A stretch of 64,000 nt of DNA from positions 1 through 64,000 of the forward strand of contig NZ_SOGJ01000019.1 of the NCBI RefSeq assembly GCF_004402375.1, read 5' to 3'. How positions within the stretch are numbered: the stretch's first letter is position 1; each line of letters starts with the position of its first letter. This stretch comes from Cryobacterium breve. GTDB lineage: Bacteria > Actinomycetota > Actinomycetes > Actinomycetales > Microbacteriaceae. A program made the position numbers and the translations under genes. Below are positions 44,070 through 53,134 of the stretch, piece by piece. The notes below the pieces were generated by a model that saw nothing but the letters and a program-made list of their open reading frames with translations, was not told the origin of the DNA and ran no database searches.

Positions 44070-45767
44070 TCAGTCCTGAAGCGAGATCACCTCCACCCGG
44101 TCACCGGGCCCGGTGACCACCAGAACGCGTTTGCCGGTCACGCCGCGGAGAGCCTGGCTGAGCTGCTCCGCCGACGCCGAGCAGCCCGCCGCGTCGGAGC
44201 GCCGCAGCACGGAGACTGACGCGCCGGTTGCGAGGTGGATCGACTGGATGAGGGGTTGCGGTTCGGCATCCGTGACCAGGATCACGGATGTGATGGCGCG
44301 CGCCGGCTGGGGAGTCTGCCCCATGGCGGAACGGTCACGCCGCCATACGGCGAAGTGGTAGCCGGCGGCCAGGCCGGTGGCCACCAGCAGTCCCAGCGGG
44401 GCCCGCACGCGATCGACCAGGCTGCCCCCGGTGACGTCGGCCAGGGCGAATTCGAAAAGCCGGTAGCCGATCACGAGCAGCGTGACGATGGCCACGACCG
44501 CGCTCACCCCGAACACCAGGATGAGGTAGACGCGTCGGCCGGTGGAGCGGATCTCGACCGGCTCGACCGGCTGGGCCGGATGCCACGCCGCCCACCAGGC
44601 CGGGCCGCCGACCACCAGCCCGCTGATCCCGCCGAGCAGCAGCGTTCGGGTATCCGACCCGGCGAGCGGTGTGGTGGCGGCGGCGAGGATCGCGTTGACG
44701 ACGACGCCCAGCCCGGATGCGGCGGCGATCAGGCCCACGCCGGAGGTCACCAGCTTTGTGGCCAGCTGCGCCGCATCTGACCGGTCGCGAACGAGGTTGC
44801 GATGGTACCGCCAGACCAGCGCGCCGACGATCGCGGCGGAGGTGCCGAAACCCAGGAGGCCGAGAAGATCGTTGATCGGATCGGTACGGTCGAAGGCCAG
44901 CCGGAGAAGCAGAAACAGCACGATCCCAGCCCCGACCAGTGTCAGGATGGCCGCTCCGGTCACACCGACGGTCACGAGTGCAAGTTCCGCGAGGCCGCCG
45001 CGGAGGTCGCGGGCCCCGCCTCGAATCCAGTGCCACCACCAGATGAGGCTGCCGCCCGCGCACCAGATGAGTGCCTGGAAAGTCAACGTCCACCAGGGTT
45101 CGCCCAGGGTGAGGGTCGGCTCGAGGGCGTCAACGGCGGCGTCGAGTAGGGAGCTGAGAGCCGCGACGGCGCCACCGACCGCGATCGCGAGACCGTAGAC
45201 GGAGGCGAGCACGGGAGCCACGCTGACGAGCTGGGTCGGTCTTTTCTCCCGGTGACGGGACATCCACAGGTGCCAGACCCACACGCCGGCCCAGACCAAA
45301 CCGGTGGCGAAGAGGCGCGGTTGCCACTCCTCGCGCACGAGCACCGCCGCCGTGGTGAGCAGGGCGACCGAGAAGGTGACGAGCGAGACGGCGTACAGGC
45401 CGGCCAGATAGAGCCCCCAGGCGATCGATGACCGTTCCGTGCTGTCCATCCGGCGCCACAGCACCCACCAGAGCAGTGCCGCGAACGGACCGGCGATCAG
45501 GGTGAAGGCGAGTGAGCGGGCGAGCCCGGTCACGTCGCCGGCGACGAGCGCGTTGCCGGCGTCGAGCAGGCGCCCGAGAAGGCCGCTCAGACCGATGGCC
45601 GCGATCACGACCAGGGTGAAGAGCAAGATGAACACGATCACCCGGCGCGCCGTGGGCTGGGCGGTGCTCTCCCCATTCGGGGAGGATCTGCGCACGGCGA
45701 CCACGATGCCGGCGACGCCCGCTCCGATCACCAGGACGGCGACCAGCAGAACTACGCTGACCATCAT
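44070..45767 (-). CDS. DUF5671 domain-containing multi-pass membrane protein
   Basis: 565 residues with about 14 hydrophobic segments in repeated four-helix groups, as in DUF5671 proteins, and a soluble C-terminal ~80 residues ('RAITSVILVTDAEPQPLIQSIHLATGASVSVLRRSDAAG'). The function is unknown. The start overlaps the preceding gene's stop by 4 bp, so the pair is co-translated. Confidence 0.85.
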   Translation of the reverse strand: MMVSVVLLVAVLVIGAGVAGIVVAVRRSSPNGESTAQPTARRVIVFILLFTLVVIAAIGLSGLLGRLLDAGNALVAGDVTGLARSLAFTLIAGPFAALLWWVLWRRMDSTERSSIAWGLYLAGLYAVSLVTFSVALLTTAAVLVREEWQPRLFATGLVWAGVWVWHLWMSRHREKRPTQLVSVAPVLASVYGLAIAVGGAVAALSSLLDAAVDALEPTLTLGEPWWTLTFQALIWCAGGSLIWWWHWIRGGARDLRGGLAELALVTVGVTGAAILTLVGAGIVLFLLLRLAFDRTDPINDLLGLLGFGTSAAIVGALVWRYHRNLVRDRSDAAQLATKLVTSGVGLIAAASGLGVVVNAILAAATTPLAGSDTRTLLLGGISGLVVGGPAWWAAWHPAQPVEPVEIRSTGRRVYLILVFGVSAVVAIVTLLVIGYRLFEFALADVTGGSLVDRVRAPLGLLVATGLAAGYHFAVWRRDRSAMGQTPQPARAITSVILVTDAEPQPLIQSIHLATGASVSVLRRSDAAGCSASAEQLSQALRGVTGKRVLVVTGPGDRVEVISLQD

Positions 45768-46228
45768 GAGTCCGATTTCGGATTCGGGCAGATGGCGAGC
45801 TCATACGGCGCACCGTCGATCAACCAGCCGCCGTTGTCGGCCACCAGGTCGAAGACGCCCTCGGTCTCATATTCGTCGGCGCCGAAGGGCCCGCTGCCGT
45901 AGGACGTGACGATGGACACTTTCACGTCGGCGGATTGGGCTCGCTCGGTCGTCGACACCAGGGTGACTTGGATGTTGTCGGTCGGCCCCCGGTCGAAGTT
46001 CTCGCAGTCCGTGAACGCGCTTGCGGTGAGGTACTCACCCGCTGCCTGCTCATCACCGTCGATGACGGCGGCAGAATACGCCTGGACGACTCCTGCCGGG
46101 GTGTCTGCGTCCAATTGCTCTGGTTCGCCGCCGGTGAAGACGACGATGAGGGCGACGACGACCAGGGCCCCGATCACGGAGAGGAGGACAATCAGCGTCC
46201 GATCGGGCTTTCCACTTACTGTGCTCAT
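45764..46228 (-). CDS. Membrane-anchored hypothetical protein (DUF4878-like outline)
   Basis: 154 residues. One membrane anchor (about 15-38) and an extracytoplasmic domain ('LDADTPAGVVQAYSAAVIDGDEQAAGEYLTASAFTDCENFDRG') of NTF2-like outline, as in proteins called DUF4878. There is a Cys pair (DCENF and ICPNP). It starts at ATG 46228 and overlaps the DUF5671 gene by 4 bp. It faces pdtaS across a 76-bp divergent gap. Confidence 0.72.
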   Translation of the reverse strand: MSTVSGKPDRTLIVLLSVIGALVVVALIVVFTGGEPEQLDADTPAGVVQAYSAAVIDGDEQAAGEYLTASAFTDCENFDRGPTDNIQVTLVSTTERAQSADVKVSIVTSYGSGPFGADEYETEGVFDLVADNGGWLIDGAPYELAICPNPKSDS

Positions 46229-46304
46229 CTGCTCAGCATGGCCCAATCAGCGAGGCGACACCACAGCGACGTTGGCGCGCGTTCGGGGGACCTAGGCTAT
46301 TGCT

Positions 46305-47798
46305 GTGTCGACGCTCAGTAATCTCGTACTTGCCCAGGGCCGCAGCAGCGCGGAGGATGTGGACTGGCTCCATATGCTCGTCGCGGACGGCCAGCTCTTG
46401 GCCGACCTTGCCTTTGCCGACATTGTGGTGTGGGTGCCCAGCAGCACCGGAAGCTTCGTTGCCGTGGCACACGCCCGTCCGTCGAGCGCCGCCACCCTGT
46501 TCTACCGTGACTTCGTCGGGCAGAGCATCAAGGTCGAATGGCGCCAGCAGGTCACCGAGGCCTTCGAGACGGCGAAGATCGTCGACACCACGGCCCCTGA
46601 CTGGTACGAGGAAACCCCGACCCGGGTGCGCGCGATCCCGGTGCGGCGGCGGCTCAGCTCCACGGGCTCGAAAATCTCGGACACCCCGGTGGCGGTGCTG
46701 ACCCGGCACACCAACCTGAGTGAGGCGCGCACGCCGAGCCGGCAGGAGCTCACCTTCAACGACTGCGCGAACGACCTGTTCGCCATGATCGCGAGCGGCG
46801 ACTTTCCCGATCTGGGCGCGCCCACGGGCCCTCGACGCGGCGCCCCGCGCGCGTCGGACGGGCTCATCCGTCTCGATGTGGATGGCGTGACCACGTTTGC
46901 CAGCCCGAACGCCCTCTCGGCCTTCAACCGGATGGGGTTCGCCGACGAGCTCGAGGGCGAGTCGCTGGCCGAGGTGACCACCAGCCTTCTCACCGGGACC
47001 GCCGTCGTCGACGAGACCCTGCCGCTCGTGGTCACCGGCCGCGCGCCGTGGCGCACCGATGTCGAGGCGCGCGGGGTGACGGTCTCGTTGCGGGCCATCC
47101 CGATCCGCAACCGGGGCGAACGGATCGGGGCCATCGTGCTCTGCCGGGACGTGACCGAGCTGCGGCACCAGGAGCGTGAGTTGATCACGAAGGATGCCAC
47201 CATCCGCGAGATCCACCACCGGGTGAAGAACAACCTGCAGACGGTGGCCTCCCTACTGCGGATCCAGGCCCGCCGCACGCACTCCGACACCGCCAGGGAA
47301 GCGCTCAATCAGGCGATGCGGCGCGTGGCCGCCATCGCCGTCGTGCACGACACGCTGTCCGAGGGGCTCAGCCAGAAGGTGGACTTCGACGTGGTCTTCG
47401 ACCGCGTTCTGCTACTGATCATGGAGGTGGCAAGCGCGCACAACACGACGGCGCATCCGAAATCATCCGGCAGCTTTGGAATCCTGCCCAGTTCCTACGC
47501 CACGCCGCTCGCCCTCGCCCTGACCGAGCTGGTGACCAACGCCGTCGAACACGGCCTAGCGGGACGCGAAGGGGAGGTGTCGATCGAGGCCGAGCGCAAT
47601 GAGGAAACACTCACCGTGCGCGTTCGCGACAATGGCACGGGCCTTCCTGAGGGCAAGGTCGGGTCAGGTCTGGGGACCCAGATCGTGCGCACCCTGATCC
47701 AGGGCGAACTCAGTGGCAGCATCGACTGGCACACGATGATGGGCAGCGGCACCGAGGTCACCATTGAGATCCCCCTGCGCTACATGCGAGAGGCGTAA
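46305..47798 (+). CDS. pdtaS: Sensor histidine kinase PdtaS
   Basis: 497 residues, cytosolic. A GAF-like domain (about 5-150), a PAS-like domain (about 180-290), then HisKA_2 with 'IREIHHRVKNNLQTVASLLR' (phospho-His near 305) and HATPase_c with 'ALTELVTNAVEHGLAGREGEV' and 'DNGTGLPEGKVGSGLGTQIV'. PdtaS pairs with PdtaR, an RNA-binding antiterminator, in mycobacteria and senses copper or nitric-oxide stress. PdtaR is not in this window. It starts at GTG and is followed by whiB1 on the other strand, as in M. tuberculosis (Rv3220c/Rv3219). Confidence 0.93.
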   Translation: MSTLSNLVLAQGRSSAEDVDWLHMLVADGQLLADLAFADIVVWVPSSTGSFVAVAHARPSSAATLFYRDFVGQSIKVEWRQQVTEAFETAKIVDTTAPDWYEETPTRVRAIPVRRRLSSTGSKISDTPVAVLTRHTNLSEARTPSRQELTFNDCANDLFAMIASGDFPDLGAPTGPRRGAPRASDGLIRLDVDGVTTFASPNALSAFNRMGFADELEGESLAEVTTSLLTGTAVVDETLPLVVTGRAPWRTDVEARGVTVSLRAIPIRNRGERIGAIVLCRDVTELRHQERELITKDATIREIHHRVKNNLQTVASLLRIQARRTHSDTAREALNQAMRRVAAIAVVHDTLSEGLSQKVDFDVVFDRVLLLIMEVASAHNTTAHPKSSGSFGILPSSYATPLALALTELVTNAVEHGLAGREGEVSIEAERNEETLTVRVRDNGTGLPEGKVGSGLGTQIVRTLIQGELSGSIDWHTMMGSGTEVTIEIPLRYMREA

Positions 47799-47826
47799 TC
47801 GGTCACATTCTTCTGACGCCAGAACA

Positions 47827-47862
47827 CCAGAAAGGCCCGGCTGGTCAGCCGGGCCTTTCTGG
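47827..47862. terminator. Bidirectional terminator between pdtaS and whiB1
   Basis: A perfect 16-bp stem (CCAGAAAGGCCCGGCT and its complement) with a 4-nt loop, 28 bp after the pdtaS stop and 20 bp from the whiB1 stop. It can serve both converging genes. Confidence 0.85.
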
Positions 47863-47882
47863 TATCAGTGGGGGTTGCTTTG

Positions 47883-48131
47883 CTAGGACGCGCGCCGAGC
47901 CCGGGCGGCGCGACGCTTGAGGGCGCGACGCTCATCTTCGCTCAGGCCGCCCCAGACGCCGGAGTCCTGTCCGGTTTCGAGGGCATACTGCAGGCACACC
48001 TCGGTGACGTTGCAGCGGGCGCAGACGGACTTCGCCTTCTCGATCTGGTCCACAGCGGGGCCAGTGTTACCAACCGGGAAGAAGAGTTCCGGGTCAGCGG
48101 TGAGGCAGGCAGCTTTGTCGCGCCAGTCCAT
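47883..48131 (-). CDS. whiB1: WhiB1-type iron-sulfur transcription factor
   Basis: 82 residues. Four Fe-S cysteines are at 9, 37, 40 and 46, the WhiB1 spacing. 'DPELFFPVGN', the turn 'GVWGG' (about 58-62) and the basic tail 'RRALKRRAARARRAS' follow. WhiB1 is an essential nitric-oxide-sensitive regulator that binds the housekeeping sigma factor in mycobacteria. Position next to pdtaS supports orthology. I used ATG 48131; the longer frame to 48233 is not conserved. A tandem 19-bp duplication sits about 90-125 bp upstream. Confidence 0.95.
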   Translation of the reverse strand: MDWRDKAACLTADPELFFPVGNTGPAVDQIEKAKSVCARCNVTEVCLQYALETGQDSGVWGGLSEDERRALKRRAARARRAS

Positions 48132-48216
48132 AGGGGTGCTCCTTGATTGCGGGGATGCCTGGCCGATTGGCCGAAGATGTGAGGCTGCCGGTTGCAGGAA
48201 GGGTAGTGGATCTACT

Positions 48217-48254
48217 CGTTCAGATCGACTCACGTCGTTCAGATCGACTCACGT
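48217..48254 (-). repeat. Perfect 19-bp tandem duplication upstream of whiB1
   Basis: Two adjacent identical copies of CGTTCAGATCGACTCACGT with no spacer. They lie about 85-125 bp upstream of the whiB1 start on its strand and about 80 bp upstream of the divergent gene at 48334. The arrangement suits a double operator. Confidence 0.8.
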
Positions 48255-48333
48255 CCCTGTGAGCGTCAACCGGGCCTTAAATATGGTCGCATAATGGTGG
48301 AGTCAAATCAATAGTTTTGAATGGGATATCTCT

Positions 48334-48789
48334 GTGAATGCACGGTCAGACCACAGCGGCAACGACGAGAACGAGGCCGGCACGGCGCACCGGCCTCGGG
48401 CCTTACTGCTCCTCGCCACGATCCTGTTCGCCGAGGCAGGGCTCCTCTGGGCTGCCGTCGTGTGGCTCATTCTGGAGCTGCTGACCGCGACGCCGACCTC
48501 TCTGACGAGTGCGTTGGCCATCCTCGTGCTGGTGCTCATCGCTGCGACCTGGGTGACCGCCATCGCGATCAACTCGCTGCGGCGTCGATCCTGGATCCGC
48601 GGCGCCGCCGTCACCTGGCAGTTGGTGCAAATCGCGGTCGCCGTCGGCTGCTTCCAGGGCTTCTACGCCCGACCCGACCTGGGCTGGGCATTGCTGCTGC
48701 CTTCGCTCGTGGTGCTCGTTTTACTTTTCCAGCGTCCCGTCATCGCCGCGACGACGTCGGGCCCCGAGGTGCACGGCTCGCAGCAGTAA
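48334..48789 (+). CDS. Hypothetical membrane protein
   Basis: 151 residues with four hydrophobic segments (about 25-48, 58-78, 90-110 and 115-135) and a charged N-terminus. The four-helix, ~150-residue layout is common in actinobacteria; I know no function. GTG start. It is divergent from whiB1 and converges on bcp. Confidence 0.78.
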   Translation: MNARSDHSGNDENEAGTAHRPRALLLLATILFAEAGLLWAAVVWLILELLTATPTSLTSALAILVLVLIAATWVTAIAINSLRRRSWIRGAAVTWQLVQIAVAVGCFQGFYARPDLGWALLLPSLVVLVLLFQRPVIAATTSGPEVHGSQQ

Positions 48790-48900
48790 GGAAGCGTCAC
48801 ACGGCGGTAGACGCCGCCGGAGACGTTGGACGGGGCGAGGCCGGGTCCGGCGATGCCAAGCCGCTCACAGGCATCCTGCGGCCGGAGACGACCGCGCGGA

Positions 48901-49380
48901 TCAGGTCGGCAGGCCGAGTTTTTTGCGCAGACTCGCGACATGGCCGGTCGCTTTCACGTTGTAGAGAGCCACATCGATCCGGCCAGACTCGTCGATCACG
49001 AAGGTGGAGCGCAGCACGCCCGTGACGGTCTTGCCATAGAGGTTCTTCTCGCCCCAGGTACCGTACGCCCTGTGAACCGCGAGGTCGGTGTCACTGAGCA
49101 GTGGGAAAGTAAGTTGCTCGGTCTCTTGGAACTTCTTCAATTTGGCCGGGGAATCTTTGGAGATTCCGAGCACCTGGTAACCGGCGGAAGCCATCGAGCC
49201 GACGTTGTCGCGAAAATCACAGGCCTGCTTCGTGCAGCCGGGCGTCATCGCAGCCGGGTAGAAGTAGATGACGACCTTCGAGCCCGCATAGGAGGCCAGC
49301 GAAACGGTGTTGCTGTCCTGGTCGTTCAGGGTGAACTGGGGAGCCTGGTCGCCGGTTGCGAGCCGCGGGGAATCGGTCAT
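48901..49380 (-). CDS. bcp: Thiol peroxidase Bcp (atypical 2-Cys peroxiredoxin)
   Basis: 159 residues. The peroxidatic Cys49 is in 'PAAMTPGCTKQACDF', with the resolving Cys54 five residues later, as in Bcp. The thioredoxin fold continues through 'VLGISKDSPAKLKKF', 'LLSDTDLAVHRAYG' and 'RSTFVIDESGRI'. It reduces hydroperoxides using thioredoxin. Its upstream region (49381-49764) contains a ~107-bp inverted-ended element and a 23-bp perfect inverted repeat. Confidence 0.95.
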   Translation of the reverse strand: MTDSPRLATGDQAPQFTLNDQDSNTVSLASYAGSKVVIYFYPAAMTPGCTKQACDFRDNVGSMASAGYQVLGISKDSPAKLKKFQETEQLTFPLLSDTDLAVHRAYGTWGEKNLYGKTVTGVLRSTFVIDESGRIDVALYNVKATGHVASLRKKLGLPT

Positions 49381-49415
49381 GCCCCCACGCTACCGGCCCG
49401 GCCGAGCGACCGCGT

Positions 49416-49522
49416 GTGGCTAACTCAGGACATCCGTCGCTAGGGTGGCCCTGCCGTCGCGGACCAGGGCCGGACCAGAGCAGATTCCCGGCTAGGCCGG
49501 ACGGATCTCCTGAGTTGGCCAC
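49416..49522 (-). repeat. ~107-bp inverted-ended element, copy 3 (inverted orientation)
   Basis: The ends are GTGGCTAACTCAGGACATCC and GGATCTCCTGAGTTGGCCAC, which is the reverse complement of the arrangement in copies 1 and 2. It starts 36 bp upstream of the bcp start codon, so it lies in the bcp promoter region. The interior differs from the other copies. Confidence 0.85.
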
Positions 49523-49587
49523 AATGCGCGCCGGGCCCATCTGCGCCGGCGTTGCTCGACTATCCGTCCCGCGCTCCGCCCGCGGCG

Positions 49588-49675
49588 CGAACCACTTCGA
49601 CGGAGATTCTGATGCTGTTACGGGTTATCAGCCTGTTGCAGGCGGACCGGGGAGAATCTCCGTCGAAGTGGTTCG
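49588..49675. repeat. 23-bp perfect inverted repeat
   Basis: The arms 49588-49610 and 49653-49675 are perfectly complementary over 23 bp (core ACCACTTCGACGGAGATTCT), separated by 42 bp. The long spacer and lack of a T-tract make a simple terminator less likely. It lies between the bcp upstream region and the rsgA 3' end. Confidence 0.85.
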
Positions 49676-49764
49676 ACATTGCACACGGTATCTTGCCTGA
49701 CGCTCCGCGTCCACGCGGTCCAGGGGGAGTTGGCGGCCGATGCCGATAGACCCGAACTCACCCG

Positions 49765-50814
49765 CTAGTGGGTGGGGGCGGCGGCGAAGGTGGCGAGGAG
49801 ACGTTGCAGGGAATCGAGGCGCACCTTGCCGGTCTCACCGAGCTTTCCGGCCGCGACGGCCTCATTGATCGCGCAATCGGGCGAGCTCGGCAGGTGGGTG
49901 CAGCCGCGCGGGCACTTCAGGGCGATCAGGGCCAGGTCGGTGAACGCCTTCAGGATGTTGTCGGTGTTGATGTGGCCGAGACCGAAGGAGCGCACGCCGG
50001 GGGTGTCGATGACCCAGCCGCGTCCAGCATCCGTCTGAAGGCGCAGGGAGATGGTCGACGACGAAGTGTGCCGTCCACGCCCGGTAACCGTGTTGACGAC
50101 GCCGACGGCGCGGTGGGCGTCAGGCACGAGCGCGTTGACGAGGGTTGACTTGCCGACCCCGGAGTGGCCGACGAAGACCGTGTCGTGCCCGACCAGGGCG
50201 GTGGAGATCTCCGCCAGCGGCATGGCATCGTCGCGACTTTGGAAAACGGGCAGGTCCAGGCCGGCGAAGTTGCGCAGGAACGCCGCCGGGTCGGCCAGGT
50301 CGGTCTTGGTGATGCAGAGGATAGGCTTCACGCCCGCATCGTAGGCGGCGACGAGGTAGCGGTCGACGAGGCGGATGCGCGGCTCCGGGTTGGCCGCGGC
50401 CACCACGATCAGCATCTGGTCGGCGTTGGCGACGATCACGCGCTCCACGGCGTCGGTGTCGTCCGCGCTGCGACGGAGCAGCGTCGTTCGGGGCACGATG
50501 CGCACAATGCGAGAGAGGCTGCCCGCCGCCCCGGTCGTATCGCCGACGATGTCGACGTTGTCGCCCGTGACGACGGCCTGCTTGCGTAGCTCGCTCGCCC
50601 GGGCGGCGGTCACCCGGCGTTCGTCGGGCAGATTCTCGTCGAGCATGACGGTGTACCGGCCACGGTCGACCGACAGGATGCGTCCGGTCAGCGCATTCTC
50701 GTGGTCGGGACGGGTCTTGGTGCGTGGTTTGCTGCCCTTGCGGTTGGGCCGCATGCGCACGCTCGACTCGTCGAACTCGGGCTCATCGTCGTCGGCGCTC
50801 GCCCACCAGGTCAC
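49765..50814 (-). CDS. rsgA: Ribosome small subunit-dependent GTPase A
   Basis: 349 residues. An N-terminal OB-fold (about 40-110), then a circularly permuted GTPase domain: 'ITKTDLAD' (G4) precedes 'VGHSGVGKSTLVNAL' (G1) and 'DTPGVRSFGL' (G3). The C-terminal zinc motif is 'CPRGCTHLPSSPDC'. RsgA assists late 30S assembly. I chose GTG 50814, which overlaps the aroA stop by 4 bp, over longer frames to 50967. It is co-transcribed with aroA, as in mycobacteria (Rv3228/Rv3227). Confidence 0.95.
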   Translation of the reverse strand: MTWWASADDDEPEFDESSVRMRPNRKGSKPRTKTRPDHENALTGRILSVDRGRYTVMLDENLPDERRVTAARASELRKQAVVTGDNVDIVGDTTGAAGSLSRIVRIVPRTTLLRRSADDTDAVERVIVANADQMLIVVAAANPEPRIRLVDRYLVAAYDAGVKPILCITKTDLADPAAFLRNFAGLDLPVFQSRDDAMPLAEISTALVGHDTVFVGHSGVGKSTLVNALVPDAHRAVGVVNTVTGRGRHTSSSTISLRLQTDAGRGWVIDTPGVRSFGLGHINTDNILKAFTDLALIALKCPRGCTHLPSSPDCAINEAVAAGKLGETGKVRLDSLQRLLATFAAAPTH

Positions 50815-52169
50815 GACCGGACCCCGGAGACGAGCGTCTGCCAGAGGTCCGTGAACTGGGGGAGGGTCTTCGCGGTCGTGCCGATGTTCTCGATCAGCAC
50901 CCCGGGGACGCGCAGTCCGATCAGCGCGCCGGCGGTGGCCATGCGGTGGTCGTCGTAGGTGTTCCACGGCCCGCCCTGCAGCGGGCGCGGGTCGATTTGC
51001 AATCCGTCGGGCAGCTCGGTGACGGCGCCGCCGAGCCGATTGATCTCGGTGGCCAACGCGGCCAAGCGGTCCGTTTCGTGATGACGGATGTGACCGATGC
51101 CGGTGATCGTGCTGGGGGTGTCCGCGAGAGCGGCGAGGGCGACGAGGGTGGGCGCGAGCTCCCCGCCGGTGGACAGGTCGAGCTGCACGCCACGGATGCT
51201 GCCGGTGCCGGTGACCGTGAGCCGGTCGCCCTCCCGGGAAACCTCCGCGCCGAACAGCGGTAGCAAGTCGGCGAGGTCGGCGCCGACCTGGGTGGTGGTC
51301 GCCGGCCAGCCGGTGATGGTCACGCTCCCGCCGGCGACCAGGGCCGCGGCGAGGAACGGTGCAGCGTTCGACAGGTCAGGCTCGATGTCGATGTCCGCCC
51401 CGCCGATCCGGCCGGGAGCAACGACCCACTCGCCAACGGCGGGGCTGTGCACCGTGATACCGCGGCGGGCGAGGGTGGCGATGGTCATCTCGATATGAGG
51501 CAGGCTCGGTAGGCGCTCGCCGGAATGGCGCAGGTGCAGGCCCTGCTCGAAATTCGGGGCGGCCAGAAGTAGGCCTGAGACAAACTGGCTCGAGGCGGAG
51601 GCATCGATGGTGATCTCGCCGCCGGGCAGAGTTCCCGTGCCGTGCACGGTGAACGGCAAAGCGCCGCGGCCGTCGTCGTTGATGTCGGCGCCGAGGGCGC
51701 GCAGGGACGAGATGGTCGTGCTCATCGGTCGTCGGCGGGCGCCGGCGTCGCCGTCGAAGGTGGTGGGACCGAGACCGAGAGCGGCGACCGGTGGCAGGAA
51801 GCGCATCACGGTGCCGGCCAGACCGCAGTCGATGGTCGTCGACCCGACCAGCTCACCCGGGATGACCTGCAGGTCGGGACCGAACTCGCCGTCACCGTCG
51901 ACCTCGTTGACGATGCAGCCCAGCTGAACCAGCGCGGCCACCATCAGGTCGGTGTCGCGTGAGTGCAGTGGGGCACGGAGCAGGGACGGATGCGTGGCGA
52001 GGGCGCTGAGGACGAGCTCCCGGTTGGTCAGCGACTTCGAGCCCGGCAGAGCCACGGATGCGGAGAGGGAACCGGACCCTGTGGGCGCGGGCCAACGGGC
52101 ATCCGTCTCCTCGGGCGACGTGTCGCCGTATGGATCGAACTCCGGCTTGGAATATCTCGAGATCAACAT
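50811..52169 (-). CDS. aroA: 3-phosphoshikimate 1-carboxyvinyltransferase (EPSP synthase)
   Basis: 452 residues. Substrate motifs are '[18 protein letters not shown]' (about 40-57), '[18 protein letters not shown]' and '[15 protein letters not shown]' near the C-terminus. It makes EPSP in the shikimate pathway from shikimate 3-phosphate and PEP. It leads an aroA-rsgA operon and is divergent from sigR; a SigR-type promoter for sigR overlaps its start codon. Confidence 0.96.
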   Translation of the reverse strand: MLISRYSKPEFDPYGDTSPEETDARWPAPTGSGSLSASVALPGSKSLTNRELVLSALATHPSLLRAPLHSRDTDLMVAALVQLGCIVNEVDGDGEFGPDLQVIPGELVGSTTIDCGLAGTVMRFLPPVAALGLGPTTFDGDAGARRRPMSTTISSLRALGADINDDGRGALPFTVHGTGTLPGGEITIDASASSQFVSGLLLAAPNFEQGLHLRHSGERLPSLPHIEMTIATLARRGITVHSPAVGEWVVAPGRIGGADIDIEPDLSNAAPFLAAALVAGGSVTITGWPATTTQVGADLADLLPLFGAEVSREGDRLTVTGTGSIRGVQLDLSTGGELAPTLVALAALADTPSTITGIGHIRHHETDRLAALATEINRLGGAVTELPDGLQIDPRPLQGGPWNTYDDHRMATAGALIGLRVPGVLIENIGTTAKTLPQFTDLWQTLVSGVRS

Positions 52170-52174
52170 CGGTT
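52149..52174 (+). promoter_or_regulatory. SigR-type promoter of sigR
   Basis: GGAAT (52149-52153), an 18-bp spacer, and GTT (52172-52174) match the known SigR/SigH consensus GGAAT-N18-GTT exactly. The spacer begins with the palindrome ATCTCGAGAT. It lies about 40 bp before sigR, overlaps the aroA start codon, and fits autoregulation. Confidence 0.8.
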
Positions 52175-52213
52175 ATCAGAATAGTCGGTGATCGAAGAGA
52201 GAGGGAGGCCCGA

Positions 52214-52888
52214 GTGACGATGTCCATGGTGCTCGAGCGACCAGAGGCCGCGCAGCGCGACGGCTTAGGATTGTCGGTGATGACAACCGATGCGATTGAA
52301 ATGCGAGACCTGTTCGAAGAGCAGGCACTGCCCTTTATCGACCAGCTCTACGCCGCGGCCATGCGCATGACGCGCAATCCCTCCGACGCCCAGGACCTGG
52401 TTCAGGAGACGTTCGTTAAGGCGTTCGCCGCGTTCAAGCAGTTCGAGCAGGGCACCAATCTCAAGGCTTGGCTGTATCGCATCCTGACCAACACCTTCAT
52501 CAACACCTACCGCAAGAAGCAGCGCGAACCGTTCCAGGGCACCATCGACGACCTCGAGGACTGGCAGCTCGGCGGCGCGGAATCCCGCACCGCCATGTCG
52601 AACCGGTCGGCAGAGGCTGAGGCCATCGACCACCTGCCGGACAGCGCCGTGAAGAACGCGCTGCAGTCGATCCCGGAAGACTTCCGGCTGGCTGTCTACT
52701 TCGCCGACGTCGAGGGGTTCTCCTACCAGGAGATCGCCGAGATCATGAAAACACCCATTGGCACCGTAATGAGCCGCCTGCATCGTGGCCGGCGTCTCCT
52801 GCGCGACCTGTTGGCCGGCTACGCCCAGGAGCGCGGCCTGGGAACAGCGGCAGCGGACCAGACTCATACCGGGAGCACACCAGCATGA
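52214..52888 (+). CDS. sigR: Thiol-oxidative-stress sigma factor SigR (SigH)
   Basis: 224 residues. Region 2 has '[49 protein letters not shown]'; region 4 has '[35 protein letters not shown]'. This matches SigR/SigH, which is held inactive by the zinc protein RsrA until thiols are oxidised. GTG 52214 has GAGGGAGG 5 nt before it and is my choice; ATG 52220 is also possible. It overlaps rsrA by 4 bp. Confidence 0.93.
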   Translation: MTMSMVLERPEAAQRDGLGLSVMTTDAIEMRDLFEEQALPFIDQLYAAAMRMTRNPSDAQDLVQETFVKAFAAFKQFEQGTNLKAWLYRILTNTFINTYRKKQREPFQGTIDDLEDWQLGGAESRTAMSNRSAEAEAIDHLPDSAVKNALQSIPEDFRLAVYFADVEGFSYQEIAEIMKTPIGTVMSRLHRGRRLLRDLLAGYAQERGLGTAAADQTHTGSTPA

Positions 52889-53127
52889 CCGATTGTGGAT
52901 GCGAGAAGGCCAAGGCCGAACTCGAAGAGTACCTGCACAATGAACTCTGCGGAGAGGACGCTGCCGACATTCAGGAGCACCTCGCGAACTGCAGCGACTG
53001 CAACAATGAGCACCTCGTCGGGCGAACCCTGACCGAGGCCGTGCAGCGGGCCTGCCGTGAAATGGCGCCCGAAGACCTGCGCGATCAGGTTCTGCTCACA
53101 TTGCGCACCATCCAGTCCGGGCACTGA
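52885..53127 (+). CDS. rsrA: Anti-sigma factor RsrA
   Basis: 80 residues. The zinc anti-sigma motif is His32-x3-Cys36-x2-Cys39 in '[10 protein letters not shown]', with further cysteines at 4, 6 and 22. RsrA binds SigR when reduced and releases it when a disulfide forms. It overlaps sigR by 4 bp, as expected for a co-translated pair. Confidence 0.95.
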   Translation: MTDCGCEKAKAELEEYLHNELCGEDAADIQEHLANCSDCNNEHLVGRTLTEAVQRACREMAPEDLRDQVLLTLRTIQSGH

Positions 53128-53134
53128 CCGGGCA

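Noticed and set aside
49588..49675. Simple rho-independent terminator
   Set aside because: The arms are 42 bp apart and no T-tract follows. It also lies on the upstream side of bcp and away from the rsgA 3' end by about 90 bp, so terminator function is not the best explanation.
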